64,000 nucleotides of DNA from Branchipolynoe longqiensis (taxonomy: Eukaryota > Annelida > Polychaeta > Phyllodocida > Polynoidae): positions 75,275,040-75,339,039 of the forward strand of contig CM059193.1 in assembly GCA_030323885.1 (NCBI GenBank), read 5' to 3'. The notes beneath the pieces were generated by a model that was given only the letters and a program-made list of their open reading frames with translations, was not told where the DNA came from and made no database searches. Below, piece after piece: positions 13,001 to 25,000 of the stretch. Positions within the stretch are counted from its first letter, which is position 1. Every line of letters starts with the position of its first letter. The position numbers and the translations under genes were made by a program.

Positions 13001-16000
13001 TGTCGTCATCGCAAGGGAGTGTGGAATGCTGTCTTCTTGGATCAGTTTGGGGAACAAACCTACATCTGGTATGGGAAGGCCAAGGGGGGTTTGGTGGGGA
13101 AGTCATTGTCAGATGAACAAGTGGCAGAGTGGACCTTATCACATCACATCTGCAATGCTGTCTCCCTTGCGATGGACAACATGTTCGATGAGACGGAAGA
13201 CGAGGATCAGGAGGACAGCACAGGAAGACACAAAGAAGAAGGGAAGAGATGACGACAACTTGACAACGAAGAAGATCATCCTTGAAGTCGAACGCCACAC
13301 CAATCCACTCCTGACTAAAGCCACAGAACCATTGTATAACATTATAAATGGTGTCGTAGCTGCAAATGAAGTGAACATGGATCAGTCCGTCAGCATAGGA
13401 GGAATCATGGCCGCTGAATTCACAGCAAAGCTTCCTGATGGGTTCTACATCCCTCTCAAGAAAACTATCATAAGTATGGAAGTAATGAAGAAGAAGATGA
13501 AGGTAGGGGACTCCAGCATATATGATATGGAAAAGCTGTACGCATGTTTACTAATTGTGTCCCAGAAGAGAGATGTGGAGCTTTCCGACTTATTCGAGTA
13601 TGAATTGGCTCCAGTGCCAACTGCCCTCTTTGACGATTATGGAGATATGCGGAAGGGCAGCAAGTCGGTCCTGGTGTCGAAGTTGGCCATCACCTCCAAA
13701 GAACCACCACCTACAGTTGACGTGCAGTTGATAGACGGGAATGAGGCAATCTACCACACCCTATGGCCAAAAAATGCAACGATGTCTATGTTCGCCAAAG
13801 GATTAATTTCCTCATTCACTCGTCCGTATACCACGTATGTAGTATTCGACTGCTATCAGGAGCACTCCATCAAATCTCATGAACGTCGGCAATGGGCAAA
13901 GGGTGATGCTCCACGAGACTACAACCTGACAGACGAAACGGTACTTCCAGCCAGGGACATCATCATGAAAAGTGACCAGAACAAGAAGAGCTTCATCAAG
14001 CACCTGTGGACTGCAGAGAACCCCAATGAATCTGTGCACATCATTGGTGAGGAATGTCCATATACACACGAAGAAGCAGATGTCAAACTCGTCAGCTACC
14101 TTCTTCATCTGCACCAACAAACAGCATATCCAAGTCCTGGCTGATGATACGGACATCTTCGTCCTACTGGTATACTTTGTGTGGTGCTATAATTCCCCTG
14201 CTCAGGTATCCATGAAGAAGTACAACGGCGAAGTCATTGACATCAATGCAACGGCCATGGCACTTGGAGACAGATGTCAAGATTTGCTTCCTGCTCATGC
14301 CCTCTCAGGCTGCGATAGCGTATCGTACCCATATGGTAAAGGGAAGGCTTCCATGTGCAGTATGCTACTGAAATCTAAGGTTCCACTTCGGGCATTTGCA
14401 GATCCTGATGCGTCAGAAGAGGACTGGACAAGGGAAGGCTTCCAATTCTTGTCCTATTTGTATGGAGGTGTGGTGGCGTCAACACTAGATGGGCTGAGAT
14501 ATCTACTGTTCAGGAAAAAGAAGGATCCACCAAAGATTAAGAGCCTTCCTCCAATGAGCGAAGCTGCACTACAGCACAACAAGAGAGCCCATATCCAGGT
14601 ACTAACATTGCGAGCGGCAGACCAGCTACACTCACCAGATCTTGATGTTAGTCAGTATGGATGGTAGTTGAACAAAACCCTTCTTTGCCCTGTCAATGGC
14701 ACTTCCACTGCTGCCCCACCATCCCTCATGCAATTTGTGGCATGTGGTTGCAAATCGAGCAGGCCATGTGGGAGCCTCAAGTCCAGCTGTCGGGCAGGAG
14801 GGCTTTCCTGCACGACATACTGTAAATGCGGAGCAGACGAGGGATGCTCGAACGATCACACAAAACATGAATCTGCCCCATTCATGGATGGCGACGAGAA
14901 TGACGAGGACGATGATGAGGAAAACACAGAGGACTGATGGATTGGATCCTGAAACCTGAATCATGTGAAATGATGTGTCACAAACGCTTTATGTATGACA
15001 CGTATGGCAACCTAAATGAATAAGACAATACACCATGTCTGTTTGTTATATTGGTTTATGTACTATTTCCCAAAGAAATACTACTATGTAGTTAAAAGCC
15101 ATTTGACATATTTCAAATTCATCTTGTGAAAAGTGTATCTCTGCATATGTCCGATCTTATTCCGCATTTAGTTTGGTTTACTTATGTATCCATCAATTGC
15201 TTTGTTTAATATTGTTTTCATTAAATGTATAAATAGGATTGGGACTTGCTTATTCCAATTTGATACATATTTGAGGTACAACTACCACATTTATTATTAT
15301 TTTAATAGCAAGAATATCACACTGAAATGAGTATTTCGCAATATTTTTCAGTTTGAGTTTTCGATGACAATTGCTTGTGAATGTATACTGTGGCATGTAT
15401 ATTTGCTCTACAATGATAATTTTTACACCATGAGAACGGTACTTCAATATCCTTTCTTCTGGTATACTATATGTAGTGCTAAGTTAGAACTGATAGTATA
15501 GCTGATATACAAACACTACCCCCTAATGCCGCAAACAATGCCAGTTTGATCTAATATGACGTCATATCAAAAAGGGCTTATACAAAAAATTGCTCAAGTA
15601 CGCACTTTCACACCTATGTGAGTTGGCCCCCTGACTACTAATAATCATCATTATTATAATCATCATTGTACATGCTATATGTATCATGCGTAATTCACGG
15701 GGCAGAATCGGCCTGAACCCAAAGAGTTCGAGTCCCGCCCACCTGACATTTGACCTTGAAGTTGAACCATTGAACTCTGATGTACTAATTGATTGATACG
15801 TAATACCAATAACACTAGCCCTTCCATGATGTTCGATAAATAAACCACTATACCCTACTATCATCTCCGCCTCCATAAATTATAATCATTATCATCAACA
15901 TCGTTATCACCATCGTGCTATGACCTTAGATGTTGCCAGGAGGTAAACGGTGAAAATAGGCTTCCTCAAAGTGAACACAATATAAAGAATGTGAACTTGC

Positions 16001-19000
16001 TCATTATGTTGCAACATTGAATCGGCACCTATAAATCAGTCCGATTTTGGCTGAAGTATAAACTTCTAAGGGTAACACAGTCAAAACGACGAGAGTCCGG
16101 GTGCTGAAGGGTTGGAAGCATTAGTGATTTCCCGACTGCTATATCATCATCTTTATTTCCTGGTTCTATGTTTCACCTTAATTCTCCAACGACAGCAAAT
16201 GCAATAATCCTCCTCATTACATAATTCTCCTTTCCTATTAATTCATATTTCATTTTATTCATAAACAAAATTGTTTATCGTTCCCTCATTTCCCACCAGG
16301 TGACTGCGTGACGACGGAATGGAGTGAGTGGAGCCAGTGCAGTTGTCGCCCGAATGCCACCAGGTGGCGCCACCGTAATGTGACGAGGGAGGCCCTGCCC
16401 AGTGCCCACCAGTGCGGCCCATTGGAGCAGGAGACCCCTTGCTACTGTCCGCTGTACAGCGTGGTGGTTGGCGGCTGGACTACCTGCGTGCTAACAGATG
16501 GTGCCGGCAACCAGTGCGGCGAGGGTACGTCAGGTACATGCATGAGTGCACTGGATGCTCCTTTCCACCTCACACTAAAGGGCCGGTCACATATACGTTA
16601 GTGAATGTAGTTGAACGTATATAGAATAACGTGGGTAAAGCCTGCTGTCGCTATGTTCAAATACGTTAAGGTACGGCAGGTTTTGGTTGATGACCCACCT
16701 AATGGTAGGGCCTATGGATAAATATGTTACGGTACAGATCCCGGTATGTTACAGTATGGATCCCCGTACGTTACAGTACGGATCCTGGTATGTTATGGCA
16801 TCGATCCCAGTATGTTACGGTATGGATCCCGGTACGTTACAGTATGGATCACGGTATGTTACGGTATAGATCACGTTATGTCCAACTACATTCAACTACA
16901 TTCAACTACATTCAACTATATTACGTTCAACTATGTTCAATTTTGTCCACTAACGGCTATGTGACCATGACAGAACGGCCAAGGTTTTGTCTGGGTCAAA
17001 GTATGCTAGTATATGCTAGAGTATGCTAGACTACATTAGGAAATATGCGAGAATATGCTAGAGTACATTATCATCACGAGGCTACATCTGCTTCAAACGT
17101 AGTTCTCTTTTGAACATGTCCAAAGCTTAAATCGCATGTAGATGTGGATAGATTGATTGCACCAAGCAGCCTAGATTGCCTAATGGTTAGAACGCTAGAC
17201 CCAGAATTGCAGAATGGTAGTTTAGCGATATCAGTGGATAGAAACAGATATGCATGTACGAAGTATAAATGCATCAGCTAACAATCATCAATAACAATAG
17301 TGTAGCAACAAAAAGTGTAATAAAAACAACAACAAAACTAAAAAAAACTAACAGGATTGCATCTGCTTCCTTCGTGAAATAAGGCACTGGAACAAACAAT
17401 TATGTTGTTGTTATTTCAGGGATTTAAGCCGGGGAAATTTCAATTGCAGATAATTGGTCTTCCTTCTTTCACTGCTCCCCGTCCTGTCCTTGCAATGCCG
17501 AGTGCTAGGCTAAGTACCCACAAGTATAACTCTTCAAGTCCTTCATTTGACGGCACTGATGTTCGAACCCACAGTATGCCGCACCAGATCATAGGATATT
17601 CCGTAAATAACCAATATATGGTTCATCAAAGGCTGTCCTCTCTGTTTGGAAAGTGCATATAAAAGACCCCTTGCTGCTTATGAGAAAGAGTAGCCTATGT
17701 GGTGGCAGCAGGTTTCCTCCAACGAAATGTCAGAATGACCATATGTTTGACGTCCAATAGCAGATGATATGAAAATCAATCTGCTCCAGAGGTGTCGTTA
17801 AATAAAACAAGCTTTACTTGTTTTTGCTATTTATGTGGATGTACCTGCTTTTACTAGTGTAAACTACATGTGGGCCCTTGTTGTTAATAGTTAATAATGA
17901 TAATGATAAGAATTGGAGAAATAATAGGATTAGTAAGAGGAATAATAATAGGAGTAATAATATGGGTGAATTTCAAATAGGATTTTACTATGTATATGAC
18001 TGTACTAGTGCCCACTACAGGTGGGCCCTTGTCAATAATACTACTAGTAATAATGGGAGTACTAATAGGGGTGATAATGTGGGCCCTTGTAAATAATACT
18101 ACTCGTAATAATAGGAGTAATAATAGGGGTGATAATGTGGGCCCTTGTTAATAATAATACTAGTACTAATAGGAGTAATAATAGGGGTGATAATGTGGCC
18201 CTTGTTAATAATACTACTAGTAATAATAGGAGTAATAATATGGGTGATAATGTGGGCCCTTGTTAATAATACTACTAGTAATAATAGGAGTAATAATAGG
18301 GGTGATAATGTGGGCCCTTGTAAATAATACTACTAGTAATAATAGGAGTAATGATAGGGGTGAATTGCAAATAGGATTGTACTATGTATAACACTTTACT
18401 AGTGCCCACTACATGTGGGCCCTTGTTAATAATCCTACTAGTATTAATAATCGGAGTAATGATAGGAAGAATAATAGGAAGACTAATAATGAAATAAAGA
18501 TATGTAATTTCAAATGGGATTTTACTATGCATAAATATGACTTTCACCTGATGTCACTAGTGTCATCTCCGGAAAGAAGAACAAAATGCATTGAGGGTGG
18601 GGAAAATGAATTTTGCTAAGCCACGCCCACTTTGCCCATATTAGGAACACAGAAGCGGCCGGCCAACTGCGTACGTGAGGACGGCAACACGGTCGCCATG
18701 TCCTACTGCCTGCCCGAGGACACGCCCACCGAGCAGTCATGTGACGTGGCCTGTCCAATGGACTGCAAGCTGACGCGCTTCACGCCCTGGTCGCACTGCT
18801 CGGCTGAGTGCGGCCTGGAGGCCTACAAGGAGCGGCTGAGGAGTGTGTTGAGACCGGCAAACATATATGGGAGGCAGTGTCCTGGTAGCGAGTACCTGGT
18901 ACAGGTGGGTAGGACTAGGCGCTATGATGTACAGACAGGCACACATTTAGTGAGCAAATAATGCTTTTTGTCTCTTTATTGGGGGTCAATGTAGTTGTTG

Positions 19001-22000
19001 TTTTATCATCATCATTTTTATTTGATTAAATTTTGTTTTAAATTTGTATTGGGAGGAATGTAGCTGATGAAATGTAGCAAACATATAATAATGTAAATTT
19101 GCAGGAGCTGTATATGAGCACATGATATATATACTAGCAACATGCAGTACCTCTACAATTTACAAACAGTTACAAGTCATAAACAAGACACAAGAATAAC
19201 TAAATTATTACTAAAGCAAAATTCAAAAGATTTAAACCAAATTTGATTAGTGCTGCCCAGCGGTGAAAACAAGTGTTAACACACTTATCCGTTATGAGCA
19301 GGGTAACTAAATTCATCACAAAAAACAAAACAAAAAAGCGTACACTATTCCAATGACTATCTGAAATAATCAGGGCAACCAGGTGCTGACTCATGATGTA
19401 CCCTATTCCTGCGATTGTCTGAGATGGAATGCAGGTTAGCCAGGTGCTAATTCATGATATACCCTATTCCGGTATATCATGAATTAGCACCGGTCACATA
19501 TACGTACCTGGTACAGTATATGTGACCGGTGGAAAACATGGTCATCAGAATACATTATATAAATATATAATCAGAATCACAAAAAAGAGGCCAATTGGGG
19601 AAAGTTGTCGGCGTCGAGCATTGGATGTCGGCGTCGAACAGTATAATTATAGTTTAGCATTGGCAGAGGTATTGGAAAGGCCTTACATTTATCCTGGATG
19701 TAAAGGTAGAGAAAATACAACAGCTGTATTTGTTACTAGGATAATTTAATGTAAAACAAAGAAATGCACTACACTTTAAGAATTGTGATGCCGCCATCTG
19801 AAAAGTTGTCGGCGTTGAGTATTGGATGTCGGCGTCGATCGGCATAATTATAGCTTAGCATTGCCAGAGGTGTTGCAAAGTCCTTAAATTTATCCTGAAT
19901 ATAAAGGTAGAGAAAATACAACAACCTTATTTGTTTCTAGGATAATTTAATATAAAACAAAGAAATGCACTACACTTTAAGAATTGCGATGCCAACATCT
20001 TAAATAAACCACCAATTGGCCCATTTTCGTGAGGCTGACTCATTATATATGTATGTATGGTATTTTTATTTTCAAAAGGATCAATGTTATGTTACAAAAA
20101 TGTTTAACATTACCCCTTAATTAATCCCTGAAAGCGAGTGCAACAGGGTTGGGAAATGACAAATATAATCTACTTAGTAACACAATAATCAGAAGAGATT
20201 ATTCAGACACACACAAATTAACCTCCCGCTTTAGAACAAAAACACACTTCATCTGCTGATGTTCCACTTCTATGGCCAATACTAAAATTTAATTCACCCA
20301 GGGATACTGGGATTAACCCCATTTTCTTTTAGATTTCTATCATATATGCTGTAAAAGAATTATACGAGTATCATAACCCGGAATATTCCTCCTTTCCCTC
20401 ATCACTCCCTCAGCTCCATGGACTCGGCCTTAGTCATCTACTGCTCCAGCCTCCCCAACTCCATTTCCGATGGTGGCGCCACCACCCCTTCACACTGTAA
20501 CCACCACTCACTGTGCCACTGTAAATACACTCTCAGTCTCACGGACTATAATCATGATAATGTCTTCCTCTTTTCATTTATGTAAGCAAACTACTGTATG
20601 CATATGGGTCACTATCCTGAAAACTGGTCAGCGTGGATGGGATTTGAAAACATCAATCAACAAACTTCCTACTTATTTGTTTCCTTATACTTGTCATATT
20701 CATGTTCAGATTTGATGAAAGAAATAAGGGAAATAAAATAAACTGTGTGCAACTTTGGTCCTTTTAGTTATGAGGTGTTTTTGTACAAAAAAAAAACATT
20801 TTACAGTCAGCAATTTGTAACATGACATATAGGATGTGGTTGAATCCTTATTAACATCTTGTATTGCATTGATATATCAAACAAAACAGTTCCCAAATCA
20901 AAAAGGAAGTATTTATTAACATGTATGCATGCTTAAATTAAAAAAAAAATTTGAGGTCTTCAGAAATAACATAAATTTCCATCACACGTGTAACCGGTGG
21001 TGTCTGGATGCCACACAAATATTGTACACTAATTATTCAGTGAATAAAGCATGGCTGGGAATTACTTCTTTTTTATATCAATATAAGCACTACATAGTTC
21101 TGTATATTATGCCATGATTAACATGCTTCTAAGTATGAAATTATTTAATTCTGCTTAGATTTATATTAAGCAGACTGTGTGGTGTCCTAAACATGTGTTA
21201 CATGTCAGCAACACATGGTATACTGCCATAAGACATATCTTAATCATGGAGTACACCTTTATTGTTTATCTCATCAATTTATATTTTACATAGATGTAAA
21301 AGGGAGATTTCCAGCTTTCATTTGCAACCAGAAAATGTTAAAAATTCAAATATTAGATTTTAACTCTCCATGTGACACCTCTGGCCAGTTTTCAGGAGAG
21401 TGACCCATATAATCCATCTTACAGATCTGTTCTGGTGATTTTACCATGTACTACATCAATATTCGTTAATACATAGCATCAGTAAAAAAAATACACTTGC
21501 TGTTGCAGAACACCACCTGCCACACGACTGCTTGCTACACGTACACGTGGCGCCACCTGGTGTGGAGCGCATGCAGTGTGGACAATCGGGGCTGCGGCGT
21601 TGGCTCCAGGACGAGGCTGGTCGAATGCATGCGCAGTGATGGCCTGGTGGTGGACGAGTCGAGCTGCTTCGGGGAAGGTAAGGGGATGTTTCAGGGACGG
21701 GGTAGCGGGGGAGCGGTGCTTGCTGCCTGTGCGGCCACCAGATGGGATGGCCGAATGTGTTGAACGTCCATCTCCCGGTTTGGAAGATCGTAGGATTTAA
21801 ACCCACAGGAATGAACCCCGGTCAAGTCAAACAAATGACTTTAAAATTTATACTTGTCGCTTCTTAGCCAGGCGCTAAGCATTATTAGGATATGGTTAGG
21901 ACTGGTTGGGTCAGTGTCATGATATGGGATATCAGGTTGTGGTGCTGGTGGCCTGGTCACCCAGTGGGGCAGCACTATTAAGTCACCATGAGTGTGCACT

Positions 22001-25000
22001 GTCACAAGTCAGTACCTGTCCTGATATGATCGATGATAGGATTTGAACCGAGAGTGACTTGTGACAGTGCACATGCTTGGTGACTTAATAGTGCTGCCCC
22101 ACTGTGATTGAGCCCAGGTTGCCAGCACCATGATCTGATATCCCACTCAGTCACATATTCCTCCAATGTTTATCTCAATTTTCGGATCGGTGTTTAAATA
22201 TGGGGTTTTGAACACAAACTCCTCAAATACAGTCGTAGATTGAGTTTAGAAGTTGCAGACCCTTTCCTGATGAGCTACATTAATGGATGCCATTGGTTCA
22301 TTCAGATGAGCGTGAGGATTCCTTAAATGACCTTGACCCCCATGAGAGGAAGGAGCGTGACCTTGAGACGGAGCAAGTGTGCGGTGACCCGTGTCCGGGC
22401 GACTGCGTGGTGAGTAGTTCAATAAGTTGGTTGTTGGTTTTTCTGTCCTTTTTTTCTTCTTGAAGATTTATACTGCCCATCATGGATAAGTCTGAATAGA
22501 CTTCTTTTCACCATTAGACAGTTTGTCGATAGAAAACCCGGGCCCGCTGTAAGTTATACACAGCGGTGGAAATCCAAATTGGCAGAGGTGGGGGGGGCAA
22601 GGGGAATCAAACCACCGACTTTCAGATCAGGCGTCCGACCTAGAAAAAAGTCAGACACTCTAACCACTTTGCCACAGAGAACACCACAACATACAAAAAA
22701 GTCCTGGTAACATCTAAGGTCATATGAAGTGAAAAGATGCACACTTAACTTTGGTGTGCACACTGAAATGCTGGTCATAGGCTTAGTTTATCCATTTTGC
22801 GAGTGTAGCGGCGTAGTACAGCAGCACGAAACTGTGTTAAGTGTACCAGTATCTCAGTTGGATATGTAGGAACAAATGAAGAGCTCTTTTCAAAAACACG
22901 ATAAGCGCAAATCCAAGAAATGAGTTTGCAATGGCAATGCCAAGTTTCAAGATTGTGTTTTCGAAAAGATCTATTCACATATATAAATACAAAAGGAGCT
23001 TTTTATATATACGAAGAGCCCCTTTCCAACCCACAATCTATGAACTTGGTATTGGCATTGTAAACCCATTTTTTTGGATTGGCGCTTATCCCTTTTTGGA
23101 AAAGAGCTCTGCAAATCTAGATAAGTGCCTATGGAAATTTGATACTTTCACCGGAAAATGCAGTTTTTATAATTCACAGAACGGAGACAAAGTTGGTATA
23201 ATGGGTTTTTTAATCTTCAGAATTTCACAGTTACAGTTTAGTTGAAGTCAATGTACAGGAACCAGCACCACGGGAATCGAGCCCTCAGCCCTATCAATTG
23301 TCTTTTATGTTATTGGTGTGGGTGGGTGGGCAAGAAAGTGGGGTCGAAGTTAGGCGGATGGCAGCTGCGATGGTTCTGGGCGTTTTGCACGGGTGAGGCA
23401 GATAACATACAGATCTCGCCGGCAGAGTTCAGGTCAATGGCGCCACCTATCGAGTTAGTCAGGAACTAAAGTATATTCCCCCAGGTGGCAGCATCATTTC
23501 GTCCAGTCTCCGCCGAGAATTACTCATGTTAACATGTACAATATGCTCGTGATACTGTTTATGCACTCCGATATATCCATCCTGGTAAGTGATATGACGT
23601 CAAACCCCAAATGAAACAACATTTTGTCTGTTTTCCCCCAGGGGCCATATGCATGGAGCAGTGTTAGCGAATCAAAACGCGTTTAGAGCGGGATTTCTGG
23701 CTTAGCGCGGAAAAGTTGTTATGCATGGAGCAGTGTTAGGCCAACACCACGCGTTTAAAGTCGGAGATTCTAACACCAGCTCATATCTGGTTTACAGCGG
23801 TGTTAGTGTTAGGTTAGTGTCAGGATGGAACCCAAATCTACTCAATGCTATCATATTTAACAGAATTACATACGCAATAAGTGAAATTTTATCAATTTAA
23901 CCCTAAATCCGAAGCGAGATTAATGCTGTTGCCCTAACTGCCGCGATATTAATATTTTCGAATCGACGAGTGTAAAGTAAACAAATCGCCGCCGCCGCAG
24001 CGACGTCGATATCCATACTGTCGCATATCAACAAAACACATCGCCGCCGCCGAATCGGCGGCTATATATTAGGCCCAAATCTATTAAATGCTGTCATATT
24101 TAACAGAATTACATACGCAATAAGTGAAATTTCATAAGATTAACCCTAAAAACGAAGCGATATTAAGGCTACCGCTGCATTGGCGGTGATATTAATAGTG
24201 TTGAATCGACGAATGGAAGCAGCCGCCGCCGCCTCAGTAACAAGCGCGCTGGTTCCCGGTGGGTAGAGAAGGCAATATATTAAGCACACACAAGTGGTCG
24301 CCGGCAACAGGCTCAGAGAAAGTTGCATAATGAATCAATTAATTCACATATAGCTAACACTCACCGTTTAAGTGCCCATGCATACGGCTTGACATAGTTC
24401 TCTACGACGCCAATAACCGGTGTCAGCTACCCTGTGTTAGAGCGATAACACCACATGCCTCTAACACTGCTCCATGCATATGGCCCCAGAAGAGTACTTG
24501 GAGCAGAGTTGCCCCCCCGCACCTGTTTCAAGAACCATCTACTGATATGTCCGTCCTGATAAGAACTTATACGTTGCTAAGGCGTCAGACCCTCAAATAA
24601 ATCACTCTCCTTCACGTTCTCGTGGGATTCGAACCCACGGATTCGAAACCTGGTCGAGTCAAATGAATGACTTAATAATTGAAACTGTTCGCTTCTTAGC
24701 CAGGCGCTTGGCATTATTAGGAAAAGGAAAGGACTGGCTGGCTCAGTGTCAGGATAATGTGACTGAGTGGGACATCGGGTCATGATGCCGTCAGCCTGAT
24801 TTCCCAGTCAGGCAGCACTATAAAATGGCCATGATTGTTCATTGTCACAAGTTGGTACCCATGCTGATATGACCATAGATATTGGCAGAACATAAACCTC
24901 CCAACAACCAACAAACCAACCAGCCCTTCCTGACATGACTTTAAGTGTTGCTAGGACACCAAACCCCAAATGAAACCATATTTTCTTTGTCCTCCCCGAG

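Noticed and set aside
12792..13298. 168-residue minus-strand ORF
   Set aside because: Antisense shadow of the transposon gene, whose + strand frames carry recognisable family motifs.
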